A stretch of 64,000 nucleotides of DNA from Gymnorhina tibicen (GCA_013399875.1 VXAZ01000981.1:1-64000), one strand, 5' to 3'. Positions 50,452-64,000 are shown, counted from the first letter of the stretch. Numbers and translations are program-made. Notes: a model not told the origin generated them from the letters alone.

Positions 50452-50740
50452 CCTTTACAAGGGCACGTAATGACAGGACAAGGGGGAATGGTTTCAATCT
50501 GAAAGACTAGGTTTGTATTAGATGTTAGGAAAAAATTCTTTACTATTAGGGTTAAGAGGCACTGGCACAGGTTGCCCACAGATGTTGCGCATGCTCCATC
50601 ACTCAAAGTGTACAGGCAAGGTTGAATGGAGTTATGAGCAACCTGGTTTAGTTAAAGGTGTCCCTGCCCAGGGCAGGGACACTGAAATTGATAATGTTTA
50701 ATGTCCCTTCCAACTCAGACCATTTTGTGATTCTGTGAAT
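50452..50740 (+). mobile_element. CR1 LINE, 3'-terminal fragment
   Basis: Starts near GACTGTCACCCTTTACAAGG, runs through AGGACAAGGGGGAATGGTTT, GATGTTAGGAAAAAATTCTT, GGCACTGGCACAGGTTGCCC and AGGTGTCCCTGCCCAGGGCA, and ends with the CR1 3' terminus (CTTCCAACTCAGACCATTTT then GTGATTCTGTGAAT). Plus strand, 5'-truncated to 289 bp, non-coding. Confidence 0.93.
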
Positions 50741-50847
50741 CTTTGACTATAGAAAGGCTACATGAGTTCATAGTGAAAGTTGAGACTGTGAAAGCATTAG
50801 GACACATATATAATTATACAGTGAATCAATGGCTCCATCTATGCAAT

Positions 50848-51570
50848 CACCAACTCTATGAAGCTCAACAAGAGAAAGTGCTGGATTCTGCACCTGGGAC
50901 AGAGCAATCCTGGGTATAGTCTAGACTGGGAAATGAGGTGCTGGAAAGGAGCACCATGGAAAGGGACCTGGGAGTCCTGTTGGATGGCAAGTTAAACATG
51001 AGTCAGCAGTGCCCTGGCAGCCAGGAAGGCCAAGCGTGTCCTGGGGGACATCAGGCACAGCATCGCCAGCCAGGCAAGGGAGGAGATTGTCCCGCTCTGC
51101 TCTGCACTGGGGTGGCCTCACCTTGAGTCCTCTGTGCAGTTTTAGGCACCACAACATAAGAAATATCTAAAGCTATTAGAGAGTGTCCAGAGGAGGGCAA
51201 CAAAGATGGGGAAGGGCTTTGAGGGGAAGCTGTATGAGGAGTAGCTGAGGGCACTTGGTCTATTCAGCCTGGAGGAGACTGAGGAGACATCTCATTGCAG
51301 CCTACAGCTTCCTTGTGAGGGGAAGAGGAGGGGAAGACACTGATTTCTTCTCTGCGGTGACCAGTGACAGGACCTGAGCGAATGGCCTGAAGTTGTGTCA
51401 GGGGAGGTTTAGGCTGGATGTTAGAAAAAGTTTCATCATCTGAGGCTGGTTGGACACTGGAACAGGCTCCCCAGAGAAGCAGTCACAGACAAGACTGACA
51501 GAGTTCAAGAAGTGTTTGGAGAATACTCCTGGGCACATGGTGATCCTTGGGGATGGTGCTGTGCAGAGGG
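50848..51570 (+). mobile_element. CR1 LINE, ORF2 C-terminal region plus 3' UTR, lacking the tail
   Basis: Sense-strand translation gives, with frame shifts, KLNKRKCWILHLGQSNPGY, then DLGVLLDGKLNMSQQCPG, KAKRVLGDIRHSIASQ, and ALGWPHLESSVQF. These are the thumb and C-terminal region of the CR1 reverse transcriptase. The 3' UTR follows (GTGTCCAGAGGAGGGCAACA, TATTCAGCCTGGAGGAGACT, GGAGGTTTAGGCTGGATGTT, CTGGAACAGGCTCCCCAGAG) up to about 51,570. The element's terminal ATTCTATGA repeat is absent. It is on the same strand as the CR1 fragment ending at 50,740 but covers an overlapping part of the element, so the two are separate insertions. Both strands carry frames of up to 81 codons that are shadows. 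Confidence 0.92.
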
Positions 51571-54500
51571 AAAGAGGGGTAGGGAGAAACAAAATCAATG
51601 GTGCCTTTGCTACTCTTGGCCTTGTCAGTAATGGCACATTCACACATTAATAAACCAGTATTAAACTAATGGATTGTCTCTCTGAGACAGAACTGTTTTA
51701 AATCCCTAACTCAGGAGTTCAAATAGGAAAACTGATTAAGTAATACAATATATAGCACAAATTCTGAGAAAAATGAACTGCACTTGCGAGGCATTTTCTC
51801 TTGCCTATCTGCTGAAGGGGGACAAAAAAAAACCGAAAAAAACCACCACTTACTTTCCAGCAGCCTGTGAAATCATATGACCATCAGGTCATCTTTCATT
51901 TCTTTCTGACTGTTTCAGAATATCTCTTTCCTCACCACTCCTCTCTGTCACCTGTCACCTATTTTCTCTGAAGAAAGATTTGGGATTCTTCACTCTGCAG
52001 TAAAAGAACTGATATAACAACTAGATTAGGGGTACCTACCAAGATGCACTCAGAGACAAAAACAGGAGCTATTTCACCTCTACAAGGATCCACCTAAGCT
52101 TGGTGTAATGGCTTGGTGAAAAATAATGTCTCTTTCAAAATACTCCAGTGCACAAACAACATTCTGATGAAGATGATATGAATTAATTTTGGGTAACAAC
52201 CATACAAAGGGTTTTTTTTTAATACTGCCTGAAAAATAAACATAGATTTTTAAGTGAAAAAAATTTACTGGATTTCCAGTAGTTTCCTTCTGGGTTCTGT
52301 AAGATTTATTGCAATATTCTGCCTGCACAGAGATTTTGTGTGCTTTATTCAACAATATTCCATTAAACAAGAGGTAATTTCATCTGTTTATTGTTTGCAG
52401 AGCTCTGAAAGTTTTGGTACATTATCCCAAGTCATATGAACTCAGTTTAAGGTAGTAAGGTACACTTAAACACCTGTGATAGCAGCCATATTTTTAACCC
52501 ACCTCTGCCAAAACAGTAGAAAGTATGTATTAAAAAATATATCTGGCAAAAGTATTTAAGTGCTGTAGAACTATTGCATTTTATATAATTCAGGCTTTTT
52601 CTACTGTAATCCAGGTAAATCTTTGTTCCCATCCTTCTACTGCAGTAATAACATTGTGATATCTTGTAATCCATTGGTCATAGTTGAAAAATTTAAGAAG
52701 CGGGTTTTAATCTTTTTTTAATGAATTATTTTGCTATTCCAATTAGACAGTTAATTTCTCCATGCTAAAACATCATCTCTCTATAGATCTAGTTTAGCCA
52801 AGTCTTTTCTTTCCTCTCTTATCGAGGTCTACTGTCATTTAAATCATTATTTATTATCCAGAAGCCAAAACCACTTTCATAATTGATTCAGATGATGAAA
52901 CCCGGGGATTTTCATGTCATACGTCTTCGTGCATATCCTGCCTTCCTAATAACTGGGAACAGGGGTGTCATCATACTTTTACATACTGTAAACCATCAAT
53001 AAAATGCTGTCATAAATCTGGCAAAATAAAATTAAACATTTGGAAACTGACTCTAACTGCATTTTAAGATGACCATAGAAAGTCTATTAAATTTTGGGAA
53101 GTAAAGGACCTATAACAGAATTTCACCATGTTTTGTTCATATATTTCGAAACTGGTAAAAAATACCCCAAACCAACAACACTGCAGAGCTGCAAACTCAT
53201 TCAATATTTACATCAGGGGAAAAAATTACAAACATTCAATCTAATTTTTAGTTTCCTCTAAACTCTGTAAAATAAGACTATGTTTTGTTACTTTATTTTT
53301 TGTATTTTAATAACTATTTGTTGATGCTTCCATTTATTTAATTTCAACTCTAACTTTGCTATGAAGAACAAAATTTTCACCTAGTTAAAACATCAAAATG
53401 TCCTAATGGTACACTAGAGAGATACTGAAACAGACTTATTAAATGGTGGGTCTTTATTTTTCCCCTTCAGCTGGTGAGCTAATGGCTAAATGTCAGCTTC
53501 TGTTGTGAGGAAGAACAAAACATACAGTAAATCTGCAGAGGGAATATTATGATATCCAACTTATGCTATTTTGCCCTTGCTGCTTTTTTCATTGTCATCA
53601 CTGCTGCATCTAGGTGTCTAAACACTCTGCACGCCTTCTGCACCATACTTTTGTCAAAGGCAAGGATCAAGTGTTATTCATACACTTTTCTGCTTTGACA
53701 GTGACCCTCCCAGTAACTAGACAATGACTGTTGGCATCCAATCAGCTTTACACTCTCTTAACAGTTGCCATGTTTCCCTAGATTACTAATGAGGATAGCA
53801 CTGTGATTGTGACAAAGCCTTAGTTAAGTCCTGATAAATGCCACCTCATTCTTCCCCTCTGTTATAGAAGACTTAATTAGCCATTATACATATGCAAAGT
53901 CAGCATCTGACATGCTTTGCACGGTTCTACTGATGCAAAGGTAGGACCCAGTGAGGGTTTAGACATGTTAAATTCATTCTGTGGTAATATGCACGTGCTT
54001 AGATAGCTGCCATGCCAATTTTGCAAACATCAGTACTGCACATATTTGCATCCCCCTGCTCTTTATCTGAATGCTCTACATTCTCCTGATAGGTACCATT
54101 TTAGTGCTCTTTCAATCTTTCAAGAGAACCTTTCTCTGATTCACAGTATTGGCAAAATACCTTTTCTTTCACCACTCACACATGCTTTACACTGAGTATC
54201 AACATTTTGCCTTCCTATCAGCATCCTGGTTAGCATCCCCAGAAGCTCTGTTAGAGACAGATATTGTTTACCATATCTTCCTCACACATCTTCCCCCTTT
54301 TAGAGTAAGGCTCCTAGAGAGCAACCCCTACAAAGATGGTCAGATAATGTCACCAACAAACAGCAGATAAAATCCAGGCTTCACCTGTTGCTGAATCCAT
54401 TTGCATGACTGGTAACACGTGTCAGATTTGGTCATTGTCCTCAACTGAGTTAAAGAGAAGGTGCAGGCAAGATCAGGGGCAAATGGCTTAGAAGGAAAAC

Positions 54501-57500
54501 CTGTAAGTATTATTAACTGTGAGTAGGAACAGCTGCTTCAGAAGGAGGAATTCTAATGAAAGGGCACTTTTGTGGTTGCATACAAAGAACTCAGAAACCA
54601 GACCAAAAAAAAGGAAAATGTTATTGTGGAAAAAAAGGATCAGAGAAAAGAAGATAAGAGGGAGGCATAAGAGAAAGATAAAGACATGAAAGTGAAGAAG
54701 TATGTTTTACCACAAAATTGGCATGGAGTAATTTCAGTGGTGGAAGTTTTTACAGTATTTTTGTCCATTTGTCTTTACAGTCACAGAAATTAACTCAGTA
54801 GTTTACTGGTAATTTCTTTAGCTTGCAGCTTTTGTTTTATAGTATCTGCAATTTACTGGTTCACAGTCATTAAAACTTGGTTCTTCAATAATCCTGCCAA
54901 ATAAAATGCTTCAGTCTCCTATTTCAGTATCTCCATATCTGTACAATAGGGTTTTCCCTTTTTTTATTAGTGTTTCTTCCTAGCCATGTTTTTTGTCCAG
55001 TGTTACAAGCTGGCTCCCGATCTCTTTTATTTTTTAACCTTACTTTCCACTTCTTGCTATCCCACTCTCTTTGCATATGCAGAGGAGTAGTAGTTTTGCC
55101 AGTGGCTATGATGTGTAGTGAAAGAGGTACGGCACTGAACTATGCGGGATACTTAAAAGGAACAAAGAAAAGCCAAGAGACAACACATATTAAGAAAAGA
55201 AAAAGTGTTGAAGCACAAACACAGTGTTATGAGACTGTGTTGAAAGGGGAAGAAAACAATATCATGATTGAAAAAGGAAAGAAAGAACTAGGGAGTCCAC
55301 ACAAGAAAGCTGAGATAGGTAGGAAAAAAAAAACCTTTATAAAGTAGGCTCTTAGTTATTATTTAAAAAAAGAATTATTCCCATCTTCCTAACCAGTTTT
55401 TCACTGGTCTCTCCACAAATCTCTGGTGAAGGCTGTTAATATCACATAGACAGCTTGATTTATCAATTATTATATGTTTCGCTTGGAATATAAGTCAAAT
55501 GATATAATTTATAAAAGCTTAAGCTCTGTAGTAATTGACCATTCCCACGTTTTGACTTTCCATTCCTCCCTACTTCTCTGATTTAAAAAAAAGTGTGAAA
55601 GTTGACCTAGTAAAAAGTCTGGTTTATCAAGTGATAGCAAGAAACTTTGCACATTTTAAAGAATAAGTTTTGTGAGTGCTTTGTCAGTGCAGCAAGACAG
55701 TGTCATCTTATCTGTATTACTGGAGTTAGCAATTGTTTGCAATTACTATAAATTTGCCTTTGAAAAATTTAACCTTGGTTGATCAAAAAAGTGCAAGAAA
55801 GATATGCAAGAGAAAATGTAATTCAGAAGTGAGAAATATGACATTCAGTAGAAGAAAACTTGTCAGCATGATCTCTCCAGTCCTTTGAGATAATTACTCT
55901 AAAATTTCCTTATTAGAAATATTTATTTCTATTGATACTATTTCTTCCTTGAGTAATCTCTTTCTATGTAAGATACTATCTGAACAAATAAAATGATGAA
56001 TAAATGCTCCTTTTCTTTTTCTTTCACTCACTTTCATTGATTCTTGTCCTCAGCTCAAGTTGAGAGTGTCTCTATGTATCACTTTTTCCACTCCTATGCA
56101 GTAATTAAAAAAGCCCACATTGGAATGCAGAAATAGAAGCAGCCTTTTCATTAAGAACAGACTGTATTTTCCAGACATCCTAACCAATCTTGTTTCTGCA
56201 TCCCACCTCTCTCCATGCAATGACAGCCTCCTGTGATCAAGTAGATTGAGAAGAGTTTATGAATAGCCTCTCCCTACCAGAGAACAATAATGAAGAAGAA
56301 AAATAGGCTGAAAAAATCCTGGATTATGAATTCTAACTGACACAAAGTATCCGCCAAAATGATCTCAGATCTCAACAGAAATGTGAGAAAAAAAAATGTG
56401 TGTATCAGAAAGCTAATGAGCAATTTTTCCTCTAATAATAATAAACACAGAAATGTTTTGTTCTGGGTTTTCCCTTCTGTTTATTTCTGTGTTGGCCCTA
56501 AGCATCTATCAGGACACCAAGTTATTTCACCATTCCTAAGGGAAAAACGATTCAGGAGGTGATTGATGGAGTTAATGGAATCTCACTTCTCCTCTGATGC
56601 CTGAAAACAAGCTATCCTCAAAATTGATTTGCTGTTTCTTGTAGCCATAGATCACACACTGAAAGTATCACTGAAACAGAGTATTACATAAATTCTTAAA
56701 CCAGTCAAAATCTGAAATGGTAAAACCACTCAGATGCATGCAGAGGTTGCCATCACAGTTTAAATTCAGTCTAATCTTGTAAGTGAAAAGAAAGGTATTT
56801 AAGTCTGTCTAAAATCAACCTAGAAAGGCAAATTATGTCTGATGGTGAGTGGAAAAATTGCTGTATAGCATTTGCTTATATCTTGGCTAGCTCAGTTATC
56901 TCTGCACCATACACTATTACAGACTAGAGGTACATCCAGCGTGAGCAGCCGCTGCAGGAAAAATCAAATCTTGCTTGTTAGGGACAAAATTCTCTGGATG
57001 TCTGTAGTGTAAGGAGGGAAGGAGGAGAGACTGGGGTGGGAAACTGCTTTCACAAGAAGAAGAGCGGTAAATATTTTCGGAATATCTGATGATCCAGAGT
57101 TTTATTGAGCTCATAAAACAGGTGTAGATCCTTCATTATTTTAAGTCAGTCAAAAACACTCTACTAATATTTCCTGTTAAACTACTCTTCTGTGTTCTCA
57201 GTGTTTGTTATCTTTTGGAAGCTTGTTCTAAAGCTACTGCCTGGTGACTTTCAACTGCTCTAGGATTTTTTCCTCTAAACTGCCCTGCATTGTGTTGTTC
57301 TTCTTCCTCAAAGACAAGATGACCAAAAAGAGAAAGAAATAGCACATGACCATTCTGAAGTGATGTCTAATGTGATTGCCCTCTTGGCCTTGAAAATTTG
57401 AATTAGAACTTTTCACATTATTGTATCTGTTTAAAAATAAATAGATTTATTAGAGCTATCACCTATATTCTATCTGACAGTAATATCCTGTAATTAAATA

Positions 57501-60500
57501 TTACACTTCAAAGATTTTTTGAATATTATGAGTTTACATCGTGTCCTTCTCTTAGTTTGTATCCTTTCTCTGTTCAATTCTGTTTGTGAAGATGAAAGAT
57601 ATTCATGAAGCCTTTTAGCTTGTATTGAGTCCACTCAGTTCATAAAAGAGGTGTGGAAATTTGAGTAATCTGCAAATTTGAATGAAGAGATAATCCAAGA
57701 CTGGTTCAGAATCATGGAGTTCTTATTCAGTAGGTTTCTAGCACTCCCTGTTGAATAGATGATGAGTTATCACACACAACAGTGACTTATCACACACTCT
57801 TATTTTAGGTTCAAGGAGTTATTAGAACAAATCACAGTTTTTCTGACACATAAGCAAAAACAAAGAAATGGCATTACATATGCAGAATAAACTGTCTCAT
57901 TAACTAACTAATGAGGAATGAATTTTACATAGCTCACGACAACTGTTCTTTTCTGCTTTCTTTTTCTGCACTCTTTACTAGCCATTTTCATGAAGACCTT
58001 TTTCTGGCTTTGAGTCTTCTTCTCAGTGACAGAGATACCCCCCAAGACTTCTGCCACTAAAAGAAGCAAAGTATTCTGTGGTTGTGTGCACAATTTGCTT
58101 AGCAACCTTTTTTAACTGCATCCTATGCCTACTCTTTCTCTAATAAATGTAAAGTCATTTTACTTTGAACCAGTATCAAAGTTTTGCCTAGTAGCCACAC
58201 TATTCTGCATCAAACTGTTTCTCAGAAAAAATTCAAACAAATGAAAGAACAAAAAACTAAGTTGTGTAGGGAAAAGTGCTAAACAACAAGAAGAAGAAAC
58301 TAAGATTTATCGGCTGGTGAATCCAAGGGGAGAAAAAAGAAAAAAAATATAGTAGTTTGGGCATGGTCGAATCTCTTTGACATGTTTATACCTGGGAAAG
58401 AGATGGGGGAAAATGACTCAGAAATCTGATATTGGGGTTTTTTAATGCAATATGTATCTGTATGAATGCGGTTATTTACCACGTGTGTCACACCAAGAAT
58501 GTTGTTCAAACAAAATACCTCAACTAACTTTGATAAACATGTGAATTCTAAGGGACTGACTTCTTCAAAGTATTCATAAAGGAGAATTCCCAAAGCAGAG
58601 ATAGTTAGTCACTCACTGGGGGAAAAAATAAAGCTTGAATAAGAGCCAGTTGGGACATAAATATAGAAGCTACTGAATCCTCAGTGGAAAACTGTGTGTG
58701 TGAAATTGTTGTGAATGCTATATCATGGCAGCAGGCATTTATCAATGATAAATACTGCTTTTCATTTGGGAGTATGAGACTGAACTCTAGTCTTAGCTCT
58801 AAATCCAGACATGGAAAATTTATCCTTAATTAGAACAACACACCAACTGAAAGAAATTCTGCATAAAATTCTGTGAATGCTTTTCATACGTTCCCTTATG
58901 GCTTTATTGTGGATTTTTTCTTTTCTTTTCTTTTTCCCAACAACTCCCCTTTCAGCTACCAGCAGCCACAGTAGCAGCACAGCTTGAAATGAAATCAACA
59001 GCCAGAGGACCTCAGGATCAGAACAACAGATATCACTGACGTGTCGATGCTTCCAGGTATAAAACAAACAGTGCCTATTCCCATTTACATTTACAGGATA
59101 AAAGTGTTCACATTTTGTTTCATTTTGAAGGAGGGGGTTACTCAAGCAAGTAGAGCAATACAGGGACAGACCCTTTTCCCAGCTTTCTTATTCTTCTTGT
59201 GTAAAAAGTGGTGTCATTCTTAGTAAAAAGATTCTTGATGTTTAATGCTTTCCATTCATTAAAATGAAGTACTGTCTCCTGTACCCTACAGGGAAAACAA
59301 TTCATTAGTAGAAACACAAGTTTGCCCTTTTTAACTGCACCTCCAGGCACCTTGCAAATAATTTATGAGGTAGTGAGAAGTTTGACAATCAAAAAAGAAT
59401 GGAAATTCATGAGGCAGACTTGTAGGAAAAGAAATTGTAGTAAATGTATTTCAGTTCTATTAGGGTTTAAAAGCAATGTCCAAATTCCTCCCTCAGCAAT
59501 GAAGCAGCATGTTTTCAGTGATGTTTGATAGCTTTTTGTAATATGAAAATTTTTGGCTTCACGAACCCTAGCCCTTCACTAACTAAATTAATCTTCATCT
59601 TACCACTTGATATCACAGCTGGACAAGTATGATGGTCCACAGATAACTTGGAAATATTTTTTTTTTCTGCATTAGAAATCCAGAAGCATTTCTTTAGGCT
59701 TTGATGAACAGAAACTTTAAATCCTTACTTGAGAGAACCACAATACTCAATTTCCAAAATTCTGAAATACCAAAAAGCCTGAGTGAAATGAAACATGAAA
59801 CACCTTAAAAATTAAAATAAGATGTCCAGCATACAAAACAGAAGTCTTTCTCTTTGTGCTCTAACTGTGTAGAAAATCACTTTCTGTAGTGCCTGGGAAA
59901 AAGGATTTCATATACATGTATGAGTCAGGTGTTCTACCTTTCCATCAATTCAGGTAGAAGAGACAGTTCTTCAGAAAGAGCTCAATTCCAGCTGAAGAGC
60001 TTAAGAATTTTTCCCTGTGGATCTTTCTCTACATAACATGTCCAGAAAGACCATCTCTCTCTCAGGCACAATTATAATAGTTTTCCCCATTGGGAAAAGA
60101 CACCTCTATGCTGCCATCCCCAGAGGGCAACAGCAAAATTGTCGAAGTGTAGCTCCAAGTGAGATAATGACAATGAGGTGACAATGAAAGGAAGGGAAAT
60201 GATTCTTCTTGTTCAGACTTTTCTTCATGTTCTCACAAATTACTAGGAAATTAAACTTTGGAACAAACATAAACATAGGTTATCAAGAAGACAATATTAT
60301 CTCACATGAATTTAATAAAGCATCTAAAGAAGATAAGAGAACCTTTACCTTCCAATAATTCTTATCAAGTCTTCAAAGAATATTAAATTCTTTTATGAGG
60401 TGCTGTATATATGTCATTGCACAAAACAAAACTTACTGTTTACAAACAGGAAGCTTTTCTGATTGGGCAACAACCACCGTACATTACCAGTTAAAAATCC

Positions 60501-63500
60501 TTAGCGTCTTATTTAAAAAATACAACTGCATGTATCAATCAAATCAAAGAACTCACAGATGTTATACATGGATATAAGAATGACAGACTTTCAGATGTTG
60601 GGAGAGAAAAATCTCACAAAAATTTCTTCAGCAAACAAGAACTATAGTCTGTTACATCCCTGTCACACTTCAACCTTAAACAAGAAACCAGAAAGAAGTT
60701 CTGACATGATGACTTATGGTTCCCCGAGTCCAGTTGACCGTGAGGATGTGCAGAGATAATTGTCACTTATAGTAAAATTTTTCAAAGTTTGTTGAAGGAA
60801 ATGTAGCTGAATCAACTTTCAGCTACACTGAAAGCTGGCTTTCACTCTTCCTTTCTGGATCTTCTTTTCCAATGTTTTTATTTGATTTGATAAAATGAAA
60901 AAGTTAAATCAAAATATCAATTAAAATAGTTTTCCTATTTCAAGTCAGGAGGACAGGAATATATTTCACTGGCCATTGATTACATCCATAAAGGAAATAT
61001 CTAATTGTAGTCATCTCTGCAAGTCCACTTGCCAGATTGAATGGATCAGAATGTTTCTTCCCGTACTTAATTTGGATGTTTCTGATTAGAAACAGGAACA
61101 CCTACACTGTAATATTTTGTGAGACAAATTATATTTATCTTTTTATTTAGTGATTACTCATTAATACAAGTAAGCTTTAATTAAGGGTAAAATATGTAAG
61201 TGTAAATCTAGAGAAAGAGAATCCTTCTTGTATCTCTCTGCTTTGTTCTCTCGCCTTTTTTTTTTTGTGATTAGTTTTTCACATTCTGTTATACTAAATA
61301 CCCATCAGCTTTTGAAAGTAATCGAGTATTTAGAAGCTGTGAGCCTTAGATCAGCCCTGGGGTTCCTGCAGATGTCAGGAGAGTGGAAGCAGCACATATT
61401 TTTTCTACTTTATATTACCCACTTTAAAAAAATACCATATTTCTTGAGCATAATGGATGGACTGCAATGATTTACAAAGAAATAATTTCACTGAGGGACT
61501 TTAGGTTGGTGGTATCATATAACACAAGAACAAAAGTCTGATTAGTTTATGATTTCACTGGGAAACTGAAAGGAAATTAATTCTATTTAACTTGCTACTT
61601 GTCAGCTCTTTTGTTGTTGTTGTTGTTGGTTGTAGTATATGTACCTAACACTGTGTTTTAAGTCTGGAGATATTTCAAGCTGCTTAAACATTTATTAGTT
61701 TAATAATAATGTTAGAAATTATTGAAATACTATAAATGTTTAAAATCGAACATAGAAACTTCTGGGTTTGGTGTTCAAACTAAAACCATTTTGATTACAG
61801 TTTCTAAAGGAGCCAGGTAACCTGAAGCATGTTAATCAAGATAACCTGCTATGCTAAGGTTTTGTTGATAGGTTTGGACTTTCTGAAATCGGAAAGATAC
61901 ATTAAAATACAGTATTAAACAAAGATTATAATAAGATTGATGTACTATCCCTGCCCGGCTATTACCCTTCTCCTGCACATTTGCACAAAACAGAAATCTG
62001 ATAACAAGGGAGAAATGGCTTTGGGGAGCTTAGGACAAGAAAACAGTGAAAGCTCTGTGGCCCCACCAAGTAATTGCCTACTGTATCTATACATCACATA
62101 ATCATGGTGGGTCAAGTATTTCTGATTACTTTCTTAACCTAATGCCCTCTAGACTTGAGAGGGAATAAGATTTAATGACTTACACAAGCATGCCTTGTTC
62201 CCTGATCAGCATCACCATTCCCAGGTGAGTAGCTACTCTTTCTCTCACCTGCCCTTACACTGAAAGCTGACCTCTTCTCCAGGTGGCTCAGTTTAGCTAG
62301 AACTTGCACTTCCCAGGAAGACACTTAGAGTTTCCTTAGACCAAAACATTAGTTTATAACCAGATTTTAAGGCCTTTGTTGTCACAAGAAAGAAGAAGTA
62401 GACTGCTGTGGCCCCAGCTGAAATGTGTCCTTTGGGTAAGGATGTGCATCTCAACAGGTTAAATGGAGCCTTTGAGAAAATATTAAGCATAGTATGTGCA
62501 AATATCTACTGGCTGATAAGCCTTCAGGTTATAATAAATCTATGAATGACCACAACACTTGTCACAGCATCACTTTTTATTTTCTCAAAAACTCTCCTTC
62601 CAACAAATGCCACCGTCTTCTACTGCTTTCTCACAAAGCTTTTTTTTGGTTGATGGTCTTGTATTTCTGACTTGTCTCTGACATGCCAGCTATTTCCCTC
62701 CTGAGGGAAATAAGCGTATTAATGCAGTGGACACTGTGGCAGAAACTATTTTAACCTTTGTGAGAAGACATCACTGTTTTGTGATAAATATGAGTGGGGC
62801 TCATTGCTGTCACTGATTAAAAATAGCAGTAACATTTCAGTCATTCTTTTTGGCTCCCAAACAGGTCTGCTTAACCACTTATACATCTTGACTAAAAAGC
62901 TGGAACAATTCAGTTCTCTAGTATTTGATTCCTCTCCGGTGCCTGCACAGGGAGGGGGGTGTTGATGTCTGGACAGGAGGCAGGCTGGCAATTACCATGC
63001 CCAGACAGTAACCTCCCTAACTGCATTATCTCCTCCTCCAGCTCAGACATTCAACAAAATTATGGTGACAAACACAGGGGAGGTAGCAGATGGGGAAAGG
63101 GAAAGAACCTCCCACTGGTAGGATTAGTGATTGCATTTTCAGTGTCACTGCCTGATTTTGGTGTATAAGAGAAGGGAAAAGACTTAGGTATAAACTGAAG
63201 TGCACTGAGGAGAGGTACCTCCTCCTAGTATTTGAACTAGGTGGAAAAAAAAGGCAAAACCAAACAGATGATCTTAAATACTTTTAATTTAATCCTTTCC
63301 AGTTCACCCTTCTCACATTTCTCAATAATTGTTTTTTCATATTAAAACAAATATACTGCAACACAGGAGAAAAAGCGTAAATAAAACATACTTTTGCCTC
63401 TATCAGACAAAAGTATTTTAAAAATTCTGAAGATTATGAAAGTGTTATTTCACTCAATGTTTGTCACCACATGATGCATCTTTTAAACTTCTACTGAACT

Positions 63501-63674
63501 GAAAGTATATTTTTATATAATATAGAAATTTTGTGGTGATATTTCAATAACACTTGGTAACAATAAAAGCAAAGAAGTACAACTAACTTCACACGCAGCA
63601 AAGTTACACAAATATTTTATGGCTCACTCTACCTCTAGTCACTGCAGAAATGACCATCCATCCTTCTGAGACTG
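51571..63674. other. Long AT-rich non-coding stretch, no gene recognised
   Basis: About 12 kb without a recognised exon, RNA gene or transposon. A purine-rich tract lies at about 54,604-54,700. The Lys-rich plus-strand frame at 54,970-55,347 (125 codons) overlaps A-rich sequence and resembles no family. Minus-strand frames at 58,300-58,593 and 58,762-59,145 likewise show nothing. A short near-duplication (CTTATCACACAC-type) lies around 57,766-57,799. Confidence 0.55.
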
Positions 63675-64000
63675 TGTCTTGGTTTGAAAGACAGGTGTCT
63701 GCTAAGGAAGGCAGGAGCCCCCCTTGGAATGGAAAAATACAACCCCCTTCCCTCCAAATTATTATAGATTTGAAATTAAGGGGCTTTCAGGCAAAGATAT
63801 GAGGAAATGGGAATAACAGCTTTTACTAATATATATATATAACAAAACAATAATACAGAGAAACTGGTTTAAAGCCTGACAGAGTCAGGGGTACAACCTG
63901 GCACCCTGCCGGGCAGGGTGTTGGTAGCAGTCCAGTGCAGTGGTAGCTGCAGTTCTCTTTGAAATGGTCCTGTTGAAGCAGTGATCTTGTAGAAGAGAAA
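63675..64000. mobile_element. LTR of a passerine-type endogenous retrovirus, partial (runs off the window)
   Basis: Begins TGTCTTGGTTTGAAAGACAG, then GTGTCTGCTAAGGAAGGCAG, CCCTTCCCTCCAAATTATTA, GGGGCTTTCAGGCAAAGATA, GGGAATAACAGCTTTTACTA and CTGACAGAGTCAGGGGTACA. It continues with GGCAGGGTGTTGGTAGCAGT and ends inside the window edge with CAGTGATCTTGTAGAAGAG. I associate this series of blocks with LTRs common in songbird genomes. Which strand is sense cannot be settled from this part. Whether internal viral sequence follows is unknown. Confidence 0.75.

Noticed and set aside
54970..55347. 125-codon Lys-rich plus-strand frame
   Set aside because: Lys content follows from A-rich DNA and there is no domain or promoter context.
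1..64000. CRISPR arrays, operons, bacterial features, tRNA genes or small nuclear RNA genes
   Set aside because: No regularly spaced repeats, no tRNA B-box with cloverleaf context and no snRNA motifs were seen; the repeats are those of a bird nuclear genome.

Overview
This window looks like a piece of a bird chromosome, probably from a songbird (passerine). The evidence is ten recognisable fragments of the CR1 LINE, several of them showing the CR1 3' end on the minus strand, together with solo LTRs of avian endogenous retroviruses. One LTR at the right edge is of a type I associate with passerines. Nothing is prokaryotic: there are no operons, no ribosome binding sites and no long ORFs. The sequence is AT-rich and poor in CpG almost throughout.

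I find no protein-coding exon that I can support. The longest open frames are explained by repeats: CR1 reverse-transcriptase or endonuclease remnants near 14.6-15.2 kb and 28.4-28.7 kb, an LTR near 13.9-14.3 kb, and a trinucleotide microsatellite near 32.4 kb. The others are short AT-rich frames with no recognisable domain. The window is therefore intergenic (a gene desert) or lies inside one or more long introns; the sequence alone does not decide this.

Layout. 1-12.1 kb is unique AT-rich DNA with one CR1 tail at 8.1 kb. 12.1-19.05 kb is the repeat-dense part: a minus-strand solo LTR, a second minus-strand LTR of another family, a 5S rRNA pseudogene joined directly to a CR1 endonuclease fragment, an opposed CR1 reverse-transcriptase fragment, and a plus-strand solo LTR of the first family. 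19-28.4 kb is unique. An internally deleted CR1 lies at 28.4-29.35 kb, a short CR1 tail at 30.7 kb and a compound trinucleotide microsatellite at 32.4 kb. At 36.9-37.4 kb there is one small, sharply bounded CpG island with a GC box and a CTCF-like motif; it is the only good candidate for a promoter or other regulatory element. A degraded CR1 (38.2-38.8 kb) and an unclassified GC-rich insert (39.3-39.8 kb) follow. 39.8-47 kb is unique. From 47.1 to 51.6 kb come four CR1 pieces, two of which may be halves of one interrupted copy. 51.6-63.7 kb is unique, and an LTR starts at 63,675 and runs out of the window.

The most interesting object is the 5S rRNA pseudogene whose 3' end abuts a 5'-truncated CR1 endonuclease segment in the same orientation (14,438-14,946). 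This is what a template jump by the CR1 reverse transcriptase from CR1 RNA onto 5S rRNA would leave. All family names come from recognising sequence by eye, with no database search.
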